Below are positions 7,584-15,663 of a stretch of DNA of 64,000 nucleotides, piece after piece. The stretch is from the NCBI RefSeq assembly GCF_900115675.1, contig NZ_FOXI01000004.1:124001-188000 (forward strand), read 5' to 3'. This stretch comes from Halolamina pelagica. Lineage in GTDB: Archaea; Halobacteriota; Halobacteria; Halobacteriales; Haloferacaceae. Under the pieces are notes generated by a model. It was not told the origin of the DNA. It saw only the letters and a program-made list of their open reading frames with translations, and made no database searches. The position numbers and the translations under genes are program-made. Positions within the stretch are counted from its first letter, which is position 1; each line of letters starts with the position of its first letter.

Positions 7584-8519
7584 TTACTCCAGATATCCCA
7601 GATCGCGGAGACGCTCCGTCTGATCCCCTTCCAACTGCTTCGAGTTGACGGCCGGTTCGTGTGTTCCGCTATCCCGAGCAGTCGTCTCGTACCACGGAAC
7701 GACTCGAAGTTCGTCGATGGCGATGCCGCGTGGATGGCCGTATATCCCGTACTCGCCCATTGCCTCCCCGTGATCCGCGGTGATAACCACCTTCTCCGCA
7801 TCGACGTTGTCGAGGAGGAGAGCGACTTCGTCGAGGATCATCCTGAGTTCGTCCATATAGGCCTCACGAGCTCTCTCTTCCTCGATCTCTCCCTCTTCGA
7901 CACGCTTCCACACCGATTTGTCGACCGCGTCTCCCCACTCCGCAGCCGACGACCCCTCCTGTAGCTCCGGATGCGTGGTAAACGGCTCGTGTGGTTGCAT
8001 ATAGTGGACGATTGCTCTGTCGGGATCGTGTTCCCGGAAGAGCGATACGGTTCGGTCGGTTATCGGTCTCGGGGGGATCGTGCCGACCGCTTCGTCCCAC
8101 GTATGCTTCCAGACCTCCTCAAGGCGCTCGAACTCCGCCCCGTCGAGTGCGGTTTCGGAAAACGGGTTCCCCGTGACGAGCGTCGTTCTCGACATCTCCC
8201 CTGAATACTTCTCACGGAAGTTGTTCTCCATCCAGGACAACGAGTAGCTCCCGACTGACTCGAACGTTCCTGGCGTGTCGAGGAAGGGGTACTCGTCAGC
8301 TACCTCGGAGAGGGCATCCGCTCGACAGGCGTCGAGAACTATCAGCAGGTCCCAGTTCCGTTCGAACACGTGCTCCCCGCCGGCGGCCTGTCCCGAAACG
8401 GAGTACCACCACCGGAAGGACGCTTCTCTCGCGAAGGAAGTTCCACGACGTAGCGTTTCACGAACGCCGTGCTCTCTGGCGTATCGGACAGTGTTTACTA
8501 GTAACTCAGAGGCTCCCAT
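7584..8519 (-). CDS. Sulfatase/alkaline-phosphatase-fold enzyme
   Basis: A 311-residue protein of the alkaline phosphatase superfamily: LLIVLDACRADAL (D63 probably a metal ligand), HYMQPHEPFTTH, and VVITADHGEAMGEYG, the C-terminal metal site. Members cleave or transfer sulfate or phosphate esters. The short form found in haloarchaeal glycan loci is often annotated only as sulfatase-like. The usual CxPxR sulfatase active site is not seen, so phosphate-group transfer onto a glycan or lipid is as likely as sulfate removal. It sits between glycosyltransferase genes. A TATA-like box lies about 40 bases upstream. Confidence 0.7.
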   Translation of the reverse strand: MGASELLVNTVRYAREHGVRETLRRGTSFAREASFRWWYSVSGQAAGGEHVFERNWDLLIVLDACRADALSEVADEYPFLDTPGTFESVGSYSLSWMENNFREKYSGEMSRTTLVTGNPFSETALDGAEFERLEEVWKHTWDEAVGTIPPRPITDRTVSLFREHDPDRAIVHYMQPHEPFTTHPELQEGSSAAEWGDAVDKSVWKRVEEGEIEEERAREAYMDELRMILDEVALLLDNVDAEKVVITADHGEAMGEYGIYGHPRGIAIDELRVVPWYETTARDSGTHEPAVNSKQLEGDQTERLRDLGYLE

Positions 8520-8554
8520 ATGCTAGCTACTTGTTCGAAGGTGGTCGGATTGGC

Positions 8555-8560
8555 TTATAA
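8555..8560 (-). promoter_or_regulatory. TATA-like box before the sulfatase-fold gene
   Basis: TTATAA within ACCTTATAAGCC on the minus strand is 36-41 bases before the ATG at 8519, which would give a short leader of about ten bases. Confidence 0.4.
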
Positions 8561-8628
8561 GGTTACTCCTCTCCACGATCACGCGGACTTTTCGCGTGAA
8601 TCGGTGGGGGTCGTCGGGCGCCGATAGC

Positions 8629-9774
8629 CTACTGATCGAACGCCTCCCGCAACTCTTCGTCGATCGACCACGTGCCGTCGCCCTTCCCACTCAGTAGTAG
8701 CACGCTCGCGCGGACGAGTGAGAACTGTGTGTCGAGAATCGAATAGACCGGCTGTACGGAACCGAGGCGCTCTCTCGACCCGAGCAGGACGAACGATCCG
8801 AGCACCAGCGGCGTGATGGCTCCGAGCGGACCCGCGAGACCGAACGATATCGCGACCGTTCCGACGACTGATGTGGCAAGCAGCCAGGGGGTGACGATCA
8901 TGAACCACCAGTTGAAGGGTAGTACCGCCCGCCCGTACCCTCCGAAGCGGCCGAGCATACCCCGTTGGCGCCAGAGGAGCCGAAGCAGGCCCATCGCCCG
9001 CCTGTCTTTCTGTTGCCGGCGCTTCGTGAACTCGGAGTGGGCTGCTTCCTTGTACTCGATCTCGGGGTCGAAAACCACTCTCCCCCCGTTTTTCCTGATC
9101 TTCAGGGCCAACTCGGTGTCGTCGGCGATCGAATCGCTGTCGATCGGAACGATGGCATCGTTCCGGAACGCGGAGAACGGGCCGTGGAAGATGAACGTCG
9201 AATCGATGTGGGACTCGAGCGTCTGGATCCTGGCTTGGATGTCACGATATCCACGCTCGACCTCGCTACCGCCCAGAACCTCCGCGTTTCGACCCGTTAC
9301 CGCATCGACGGACGGGTCGGAGAGGTTCGCCGTCGCTTCCCGCAACGCGCCCGGCGCGACCCGGGAGTCACAGTCGGTCTTCACGACGACCTCGTTGCTC
9401 GCGGCTTCGTAAGCCTCGTTGAGCGCGACGGCGAGACCACGGCGTTCCTCCTCGCGTATCAGCGTGAGCTCCGGATCGCTCCGTTCGTCGAAGAACTCCC
9501 GGATGAGCTCCGGCGTCGTGTCCTCACTGGAGTCGACGACCACCAGCTCCACCTTCTCCATCGGGTAGTCGAGGTCGAGAACGTCCTCGAGCTTCGAAAC
9601 GACGATATCCTCCTCGTTGTACGTTGGGAGAACGATACTGACCGTCGGTTCCCACGACTCCTTCTCGATCGGCGAGCCCTCCGGACGTTTCACCGCGTAC
9701 AGTGCCAGATAGGCCAAGTACGGTAGTCCGGTAAGCGCCAAGAGCTTACCGACGTATCTGCCGAGCCAATTCAT
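8629..9774 (-). CDS. Membrane family 2 glycosyltransferase (polymerising-synthase type)
   Basis: A 381-residue protein. The N-terminal membrane helix (LLALTGLPYLAYLALYAV) is followed by a GT2 domain: SIVLPTYNEEDIV, VVVDSSEDTTP, KTDCDSRV as the DxD region, and the later SIADDTELALKIRKNGG acceptor segment. A QRGMLG motif recalls the QxxRW site of hyaluronan/cellulose-synthase-like enzymes. Two or three C-terminal membrane helices follow. The start at 9774 (MNWLGRY) puts the helix at the N-terminus; an open frame upstream to 9900 is Arg-rich and unlikely to be translated. It is likely part of surface-polysaccharide assembly. Confidence 0.8.
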   Translation of the reverse strand: MNWLGRYVGKLLALTGLPYLAYLALYAVKRPEGSPIEKESWEPTVSIVLPTYNEEDIVVSKLEDVLDLDYPMEKVELVVVDSSEDTTPELIREFFDERSDPELTLIREEERRGLAVALNEAYEAASNEVVVKTDCDSRVAPGALREATANLSDPSVDAVTGRNAEVLGGSEVERGYRDIQARIQTLESHIDSTFIFHGPFSAFRNDAIVPIDSDSIADDTELALKIRKNGGRVVFDPEIEYKEAAHSEFTKRRQQKDRRAMGLLRLLWRQRGMLGRFGGYGRAVLPFNWWFMIVTPWLLATSVVGTVAISFGLAGPLGAITPLVLGSFVLLGSRERLGSVQPVYSILDTQFSLVRASVLLLSGKGDGTWSIDEELREAFDQ

Positions 9775-9818
9775 GGGCGTTCTTCTCCGCCCCCGTTGAA
9801 AAACACCCGCGGTTGGAT

Positions 9819-11216
9819 CTACGCTTCGGGTTCCCCGTCGAGGAACTCGGAGACGGAGTTCGCGAACTGAGCGACGTTTCGTGGGGAACTGTCCCCCCAA
9901 ACGCCGGGGTAGCTTCCTTCGACGATGGCGGACGCGACTTCGAGTACTTCCTCGTCGGACAGACCCTCCGAGTTCACTGCCGCGTACAGGTCCCCCTCCA
10001 CGTCGTCGATGTCGTCGACGTCGTGTACGTACTCCGAGTCGGCATAGAACCCGCGTCCGAAGGCGACGACCGGTTTCCCGAACATCAGCGATTCGAAACC
10101 GACAGTGTTGTTAAGCGTCACGACGGCGCCCGCGTTCTCGATGATCTCCCTGGAGTTGAGAGTGTGATCGATCGCGGTAGCGACCCGAGAAATCTTCCGT
10201 GGGAACGGCAGCGGAAGCTCACCGATTCGCCGTGGGTGGTCCTTGACGACGAGTTTGTACCCGTGTGGAAGCGATCGAGCGACGTACTCGATCAACCACA
10301 GTTGATTGTAGTACGCGTTCGCACGATACGTGACACGGGACTCCCGGAAGTACTGGATCGGGAAGTAGACGAAGTTCTCCTCCTCAATCACCTTCCGAGA
10401 CTCACGCTCGTCCAAATACTCCCGAGCGAAGTACTTCGCCTTCAGGTCTCCGACTGCCGACCGCCGTAACCACCCGACTGTCGGGCCGAGAAGGTCTCCG
10501 CGATAGTTCCGGATCGCTTGGACCTTCTGTGCGATCTGATCCAGGAGACTCTTTGAGGAGGAACCGATCTGCTCTCGTTCCCCGGTAATCTCCTCGACGA
10601 ACGCTTCTGCTTCCTTGCGCTGTCCGGAGGAGAGTTCGTCGTAGGACACGTCGTCGAACGCATTCCACGAGAGGGTGTCGTCTCCGTGGAGCGAACACAT
10701 CCCCGCCTTCGGTGAGAACCCACGACAGACCACGGGTAACCCGTGATGCATTGCGACGCGATTGAGACACTGGCGGAATATCTCGCCACCTTGGTTCTGT
10801 ACGGGAATATAGCCCTTCTCGGAGTATAGCGAATCCAGTTTGTCGAGCCATCTGTGGAGGCGATCAACGTACTCGTCGTACGGAATTTCGTTGTTTGGGA
10901 GGTAGAAGGTGTAGTTCGGGGAGACGTAGTCGTAGTCGTACGCCATATCGGGGAATACGAAGTTCCGAGACGACCGAACACCGTACTTCGACAGTAGCTC
11001 GTCCAACTCCGTGCTCGGGGTGTGGTTCTCGGCCGTCTCTAAGACGGCCTCCGCCGGGAACACGCGTTCTGCTTCTCCCTTCACGTAGTCGTTTTTCGGG
11101 AGGACGACGCAGTCACGGTCTGCGTCGGTGAACTCGTCGTACAATCCGCGGACGAACTCCGTGTTGTTGAACGAGACGAGAGGGATGATGAGATCGCGAG
11201 AACTACGGTCGCTCAT
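9819..11216 (-). CDS. Capsule-polysaccharide-type glycosyltransferase (KpsS/LipB-like)
   Basis: A 465-residue protein. Its C-terminal half matches the Capsule_synth (Pfam PF05159) pattern: FVYFPIQYFRES, YKLVVKDHPRRIG, and VVTLNNTVGFESLMFGKPV followed by VAFGRGFY, the conserved loop of these GT-B enzymes. In bacteria KpsS/KpsC enzymes add Kdo to a lipid anchor for capsule export. Here the natural donor could be the CMP-nonulosonate predicted from the adjacent module, which is an inference. The N-terminal half is less conserved and Asp/Tyr-rich. It is the first gene of the minus-strand glycan run, with its own AT-rich promoter. Confidence 0.7.
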   Translation of the reverse strand: MSDRSSRDLIIPLVSFNNTEFVRGLYDEFTDADRDCVVLPKNDYVKGEAERVFPAEAVLETAENHTPSTELDELLSKYGVRSSRNFVFPDMAYDYDYVSPNYTFYLPNNEIPYDEYVDRLHRWLDKLDSLYSEKGYIPVQNQGGEIFRQCLNRVAMHHGLPVVCRGFSPKAGMCSLHGDDTLSWNAFDDVSYDELSSGQRKEAEAFVEEITGEREQIGSSSKSLLDQIAQKVQAIRNYRGDLLGPTVGWLRRSAVGDLKAKYFAREYLDERESRKVIEEENFVYFPIQYFRESRVTYRANAYYNQLWLIEYVARSLPHGYKLVVKDHPRRIGELPLPFPRKISRVATAIDHTLNSREIIENAGAVVTLNNTVGFESLMFGKPVVAFGRGFYADSEYVHDVDDIDDVEGDLYAAVNSEGLSDEEVLEVASAIVEGSYPGVWGDSSPRNVAQFANSVSEFLDGEPEA

Positions 11217-11236
11217 GGTCTGATGGTCTCTCAGTT

Positions 11237-11244
11237 TTATTAAA
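11237..11244 (-). promoter_or_regulatory. TATA box of the capsule-type transferase gene
   Basis: TTTTAATAAAA on the minus strand lies about 21-30 bases before the ATG at 11216, fitting a leaderless transcript. Confidence 0.55.
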
Positions 11245-11355
11245 AGCGTTTTGAACGATCACAGTCTTAGTCGGGGAGACTGTTTCCGGGAGCAATGGAA
11301 CTGCCCGAGGGTGGCCAAGCACTCCGCCTCGATTTCTACACTCTTGGATTGTTCT

Positions 11356-11371
11356 CAAATGATATCATTTG
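11356..11371. promoter_or_regulatory. Perfect 16-bp palindrome, candidate operator
   Basis: CAAATGATATCATTTG is identical to its reverse complement. It lies between divergent promoters, 112 bases from one TATA box and about 140 from the other. It could be a binding site for a dimeric regulator; no regulator gene is adjacent. Confidence 0.45.
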
Positions 11372-11513
11372 TCTGTGGCGAAACGTCGTCGATAAGTCCA
11401 CTCGTTCAACAGCACCAACAGAAGTAAGCACGAACACTACACGCCGATAACGCCTGGATACTACCGCTTCAATGAGCTTTGTCGACGCATCACAGCTCGT
11501 GATGAACGACTAC

Positions 11514-11519
11514 TATATG
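11514..11519 (+). promoter_or_regulatory. TATA box of the nonulosonate plus-strand operon
   Basis: TATATG inside ACTACTATATGG is centred about 26 bases before the ATG at 11542, the spacing of a leaderless haloarchaeal promoter. Confidence 0.6.
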
Positions 11520-11541
11520 GAGCCGAATAGTAGCTACTGGC

Positions 11542-12192
11542 ATGAACGTCGTTGCAAGCATCCAAGCACGGTTGGGCTCAACGAGACTTCCCGGAAAGGT
11601 GCTGTATCCCCTCGGTGAAAAGCGGATACTGGAGCGGTGCATCGATCGCGCAAAACAGGCCGACTCGATCGACAAGGTCGTCGTTGCTGTTGGTGACCGG
11701 CCAGAGAACGATGCGTTACGTGAGTTCTGTGACCGCTACAATGTTAGCTACTCCGTCGGACCCGAGGATGATTTACTCTCGCGTCACCTTTCAGTATCGA
11801 AAGAGACAGATTGTGATATACTCGTACGAATTACTGCGGACTGTCCTTTCCTGCCAAGCCAGGAGATCGACCGCGTCGTCAATGAGCATTCATCAAACGA
11901 TAGCCGATACACCACTAACGTGACCGATCAAATGCCGATCGGCACCGCTGTCGACGCGATAAACCCTGATGTGCTTGAAGAGTTAGACGAACTCGGAGAA
12001 ACACACCCTGTGAAGCGCCCCCGATCTGATACCGACGAGTGGAAGACGACCTTCACGAGCAACGAATCGTGGTCTTCTGTCCCGGATGTCGATCTAGCCG
12101 TCGACACACCGAATGACTACTGGACGCTAGTTGACGCGCTGGATGCTGTCGGGGACGACTTCTCCGAAGTCGCGGACTGGATTTCCGAATAA
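11542..12192 (+). CDS. pseF: Cytidylyltransferase, PseF/SpsF-like (CMP-nonulosonate synthetase)
   Basis: A 216-residue protein of the CMP-Kdo/acylneuraminate cytidylyltransferase family. It has the nucleotide-binding start ASIQARLGSTRLPGKVL (residues 5-21) and VRITADCPFLPSQEID in the centre, the conserved metal-binding region, then VDLAVDTPNDYWTLV near the end. It should activate a finished nonulosonic acid with CTP. It is slightly shorter than many PseF proteins. It is the first gene of a four-gene plus-strand operon (PseF, FAA-hydrolase family, PseG, formyltransferase). Codon use is visibly less GC-rich than flanking housekeeping genes, suggesting transfer. SpsF proteins of other glycans look similar, so context decides the name. 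Confidence 0.72.
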   Translation: MNVVASIQARLGSTRLPGKVLYPLGEKRILERCIDRAKQADSIDKVVVAVGDRPENDALREFCDRYNVSYSVGPEDDLLSRHLSVSKETDCDILVRITADCPFLPSQEIDRVVNEHSSNDSRYTTNVTDQMPIGTAVDAINPDVLEELDELGETHPVKRPRSDTDEWKTTFTSNESWSSVPDVDLAVDTPNDYWTLVDALDAVGDDFSEVADWISE

Positions 12193-12227
12193 GTACCTAT
12201 ATATTCTGCCCAAATCAAGCGAACGGT

Positions 12228-12881
12228 ATGACTCTCACAAGGGACAGCATCGGTAAATTCGTCGCACTTGGTGGGACCTTTATGACTCATCAGGAAGAGA
12301 AGGAGCGGACGTACCGCTGGCCGGATCTGTGGGTCGTTCCCGATGAGGCGATCATCAACGAGAACGAGCCCATCCGAATCCCCGAGCGAGTCGAGAAAAT
12401 AAAGCCTGGAGCCGAGATTTCAGCTGTCATCGGTGACAAAATCTACGAGGCCGACGATGCCGAAGCATGGGAGGCAATCAAGGGGTTCACTATCTCCAAC
12501 GACGTAACCGCTTCCGGGGATTGGCCCGGTTGGTCCGACCCCGACCATGGAATGGTGACTGGGGTCGGTTATAAGCTCCTCCCAACGTTCTCACCGATTC
12601 TGAGCGACTACGTGGAAAAGAAGGATAGCCTGGAGTACGATGACCTCTCCGTCGAAGTTCGGGTTGACGATAAGGTCGCCGTGTCTGGATCAACGTCTGA
12701 GATGGCTTTCTCGATCGCCGAGATGGTTTCGTTCGCCAGCAACGTTTGTAAACTCCACGAGGGCGATGTCGTCGCTCTGGGTGATCCGGGGAACCCGACC
12801 CACAATCTCGACGACGCGGACTCAGTCAGCTGCTCCATCGAAGGGGTCGGTGAACTAACGAACCCTATCGAACGCGTATAA
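12228..12881 (+). CDS. Fumarylacetoacetate-hydrolase-family protein in the nonulosonate operon
   Basis: A 217-residue protein matching the FAH fold: WPDLWVVPDEAIINENEPI, AEISAVIGDKIYEADDAEAW, FTISNDVTASG, and the C-terminal EGDVVALGDPG with ISNP-like ending ELTNPIERV. FAH enzymes hydrolyse or decarboxylate beta-diketo acids and acylpyruvates with a divalent metal. The metal-binding Glu/Asp set is not obvious beyond E and D in these motifs. The usual nonulosonate pathways need no such enzyme. It might act on the 2-keto acid end of the sugar or on an acyl donor; this is speculative. It lies 35 bases after pseF and 7 before pseG, so co-transcription is likely. Confidence 0.7.
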   Translation: MTLTRDSIGKFVALGGTFMTHQEEKERTYRWPDLWVVPDEAIINENEPIRIPERVEKIKPGAEISAVIGDKIYEADDAEAWEAIKGFTISNDVTASGDWPGWSDPDHGMVTGVGYKLLPTFSPILSDYVEKKDSLEYDDLSVEVRVDDKVAVSGSTSEMAFSIAEMVSFASNVCKLHEGDVVALGDPGNPTHNLDDADSVSCSIEGVGELTNPIERV

Positions 12882-12888
12882 CGGTCGG

Positions 12889-13905
12889 ATGCATGCCGTA
12901 ATACGGGCTGACGGTAGCGATACGATCGGTTATGGACACCTAGCCCGTACAAGTGCTTTAGCCGAAATCCTACTTGAGAGGGGTCATCGGGTGAGTTACG
13001 CCACTACGACCCCCGAATCAGCAGAAAGGATGTGTCCGCAAGATGTCGGACTGATTCCTCTATCTGACAGAACCAGTCCTGCTGAGCTCCTGGATTGGAT
13101 CGGTGAGAACGATCCCGATTTCGCTTTCGTGGATGCGTATCCCGTTGACACAAACTACCAATCACTACTCCGTGAAAGGATACCGCTTGCTGTGCTACAA
13201 GACGATGCGCAACAAGCGGTTTGTGCAGACGTTCTGATAAATGGGAACCTGTATGCGGAGGAATTGGAATACGACATCGTCGGTGATGAACCGATACGAT
13301 GTCTCGGCCCGAAGTACCTCCCGGTCCGGAGTTCGATCTCCTCGCTCGCACAGAAACTTCCAGCTTGGCGTCAACCGCCGCAAAAAGCAGTCATCACCTT
13401 CGGAGGAAGCGATATCAAGAACTTAACCCCGCGCACGGTCAGGGCTTTCGATGGGACCGATATCAGTATTACTGCCGTTGTCGGTCCCGGTTCTTCCAAC
13501 GAGAGATCAGTACGGGACGCTGCATCCGCGGTCGACACCGAGGTCACAGTACTTCGCGATCCGACTGACTTTGGCCAGATCCTCTTCGATGCTGACCTCG
13601 CGGTGAGCGCCTGTGGCAGTACCATCTACGAACTGCTCGCACTAGGAACCCCTACCGTCTCGATTCCAGTCGTCGACAACCAACGATTGATCGCCGAATC
13701 GCTGCGAGAACGAGAACTAGCGATCGTTCTCGACGAGGATCGGAAACAGTCTGATATTCGATCGGCAATACACAGGAGTATCAAACACCCGGATCTGAGA
13801 ACAAAACATAGATGCGGCGGGAGAGAAACTGTCGACGGACGCGGAGCCCTCCGAATCTGCAACAGAACGCTTTCACTAGTAGAGCAGGAACGGTGGAGTC
13901 AATGA
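12889..13905 (+). CDS. pseG: PseG-like UDP-sugar hydrolase
   Basis: A 338-residue GT-B-like protein. The N-terminus IRADGSDTIGYGHLARTSALA is the PseG signature, including the catalytic-type His in GYGH (residues 14-17). VITFGGSDIKNLTPR and AVSACGSTIYELLALGTPT match the C-terminal UDP-binding half. PseG removes UDP from the 2,4-diamino-2,4,6-trideoxyhexose before condensation with phosphoenolpyruvate. The stop overlaps the next start as ATGA, implying translational coupling with the formyltransferase gene. Low GC relative to neighbours. The stereochemistry of its substrate cannot be read from sequence. Confidence 0.82.
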   Translation: MHAVIRADGSDTIGYGHLARTSALAEILLERGHRVSYATTTPESAERMCPQDVGLIPLSDRTSPAELLDWIGENDPDFAFVDAYPVDTNYQSLLRERIPLAVLQDDAQQAVCADVLINGNLYAEELEYDIVGDEPIRCLGPKYLPVRSSISSLAQKLPAWRQPPQKAVITFGGSDIKNLTPRTVRAFDGTDISITAVVGPGSSNERSVRDAASAVDTEVTVLRDPTDFGQILFDADLAVSACGSTIYELLALGTPTVSIPVVDNQRLIAESLRERELAIVLDEDRKQSDIRSAIHRSIKHPDLRTKHRCGGRETVDGRGALRICNRTLSLVEQERWSQ

Positions 13906-14579
13906 GCGACGACACTGAGATCGTCTTCCTTGGCATCAACGACGCCGGTATGAGGGTGTACAACTGGCTCTGTGACCGTAATGGGGTGTTCGTCCGTTCA
14001 CTTCTCACGACCCGGGAGCAACTATCCTCCGTTCGAGAGACCCAACCGGAGTTCGTGGTCTCCTGCGGGTACAGCCACATCGTCCCGGACGATATCCTGT
14101 CGATCCCATCGGGTGGCTGTCTCAACCTCCATCCGGGGTATCTACCGTACAACAGGGGAGCCAACCCCAACGTCTGGAGCATAGTCGACGATACCCCCGC
14201 CGGGGCAACGCTGCACTACATGGACGAATCTCTGGACACCGGGGATATCGTCGCCCGAAAGGGGGTATCGACCGACTTCGCGGACACCGGAAAGAGCCTC
14301 CACCAGCGACTGGAAGACGCGCAGGTGGAACTGTTCAAGCAGCATTGGCCGGAGATCGAAGCCGGAGAGGAGTCTGTCACCGCACAGCCGGAGGAGGGGA
14401 CGTACCATCGGACCGACGACTTCGAGGAACTCTGTGAGCTGAACCCCGACGAGGAGATGCGGGTCGAAGAACTACTGAACCGGTTGCGCGCGCTGACGTT
14501 TCCCCCGTACGACAACGCCTTCATCGAGTTGGAGGGGGAGCGGTTCTACGTCGACGTCGAAATTGAGCGGGCGGAGTAG
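13902..14579 (+). CDS. Sugar N-formyltransferase-like protein
   Basis: A 225-residue protein of the methionyl-tRNA formyltransferase fold, shorter than true Fmt. Motifs are NLHPGYLPYNRGANPN with the catalytic-type Asn/His, and YMDESLDTGDIVARK with the Asp, in the order used by 10-formyl-tetrahydrofolate enzymes acting on amino sugars. It probably formylates the amine that PseC installs. No PseH-type acetyltransferase is seen in the module, so this gene may replace it, giving an N-formyl rather than N-acetyl group. The ATG at 13902 overlaps the pseG stop. It ends at 14579, touching the end of the convergent pseI gene at 14580. Confidence 0.75.
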   Translation: MSDDTEIVFLGINDAGMRVYNWLCDRNGVFVRSLLTTREQLSSVRETQPEFVVSCGYSHIVPDDILSIPSGGCLNLHPGYLPYNRGANPNVWSIVDDTPAGATLHYMDESLDTGDIVARKGVSTDFADTGKSLHQRLEDAQVELFKQHWPEIEAGEESVTAQPEEGTYHRTDDFEELCELNPDEEMRVEELLNRLRALTFPPYDNAFIELEGERFYVDVEIERAE

Positions 14580-15629
14580 CTACCGCTCCACGTCCTCCCA
14601 GTCGACACCCTTTCCTTCGGGAATCCGCCGGTCCGCGACAGTGCCGAGGAGTTCATCGTAGAACTTGGGATGCAGTCCGGACTCACGTTCACCCGGTCTG
14701 AGTACAGCCACGTTGTCCTCGGTGATCTCGGTCCCCGCAGTGATCTCCTCGACGGCGTGGATGCTTCTGCGTGCCTTTTCGAACAGCTCCTCCTCGACGT
14801 CGAGGACACGCTTCTCACCCGTCCCTAGCGCGGACTCGGTGGCACGGATCGCGCTCACCATCTGGTCGAGTTCGTCCGGCTCCAACGCGAACTGGTGGTC
14901 AGGACCCTCCATCGTCTTGTCGAGGGTGAAGTGTTTCTCCACCACGCTCGCGCCGAGGGCCACCGCTGCCGCCGGTGCCACGGTCGGATCGAGCGTGTGG
15001 TCGGAGAGTCCCGCCGGCACGTCGAACTCGCTCCGGAGGGTTTCGATCACTCGAACGTTGACATCCTCTATCGGGGTGGGGTAGGCAGCAACGCACTGTA
15101 GCAGCGCCAACTCTTCACAGCCGGCCTCCCGAAGCACGCCGACCGACTCCCGAATCTCGCCCATCTCGTGGGCTCCCGTGGACATGATCACGGGCTTATC
15201 GCTCTCTGCCAGATGTCGGAGGAAGGGGTGGTGGCTGCTGGTGTAGCTGGCGACTTTCCAAGCGGGTACGTACTCCGAGAGCTCCTCCGCCGACCGCTCG
15301 TCAAAGGGAGTCGACATGAAGTAGAGATCTCGGCTCCGACAGTACTCGTGGAGTTCGGGGATCCACTCGTAGGGCATCTCCATCGACTCGATGATGTCGT
15401 AGATCCTGCGTTCGTCGTCCAGGTATTCGACCTCCCCGCTGTCCTCCACGTAGAGGTCGTCGGCACGGAACGTCTGGAACTTCACCGCATCGGCGCCGGC
15501 GTCCGCCGCGGCATCGATGAGTTCCTTCGCGAGTTCGAGATCGCCGTTGTGGTTCGATCCCGCCTCGGCGATGACGAACGTCGGAGAGTCGTCACCGATC
15601 TCGTGATCTCCGATAGTACAATCGCTCAT
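14580..15629 (-). CDS. pseI: NeuB-family nonulosonic acid synthase (PseI-like)
   Basis: A 349-residue synthase that condenses a 6-carbon amino sugar with phosphoenolpyruvate. It has the TIM-barrel motifs FVIAEAGSNHNGDLELAKEL, DAVKFQTFRADDLY, PAWKVASY, PVIMSTGA and GLSDHTLDPTVAPAA, and VVEKHFTLDKTMEGPDHQFA, which identify NeuB/PseI/LegI. The C-terminal 60 residues form an antifreeze-like SAF domain (AVEEITAGTEITEDNVAVLRPG begins it). The start at 15629 gives a normal N-terminus. It is the last gene of a four-gene minus-strand operon. PseI versus LegI cannot be settled by eye; the companion genes favour the Pse route. Confidence 0.87.
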   Translation of the reverse strand: MSDCTIGDHEIGDDSPTFVIAEAGSNHNGDLELAKELIDAAADAGADAVKFQTFRADDLYVEDSGEVEYLDDERRIYDIIESMEMPYEWIPELHEYCRSRDLYFMSTPFDERSAEELSEYVPAWKVASYTSSHHPFLRHLAESDKPVIMSTGAHEMGEIRESVGVLREAGCEELALLQCVAAYPTPIEDVNVRVIETLRSEFDVPAGLSDHTLDPTVAPAAAVALGASVVEKHFTLDKTMEGPDHQFALEPDELDQMVSAIRATESALGTGEKRVLDVEEELFEKARRSIHAVEEITAGTEITEDNVAVLRPGERESGLHPKFYDELLGTVADRRIPEGKGVDWEDVER

Positions 15630-15663
15630 GCCCTGGCAAGGGCCAGCGACAGAATAAAAGCAC

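Larger units (their letters stand above)
11217..11541. promoter_or_regulatory. Divergent intergenic region with two promoters and a palindrome
   Basis: This 325-base gap has no gene that I can see. It is strikingly less GC-rich than average and holds promoters facing both ways plus a perfect 16-base palindrome (listed separately). It marks the left border of the nonulosonate module. Confidence 0.6.
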
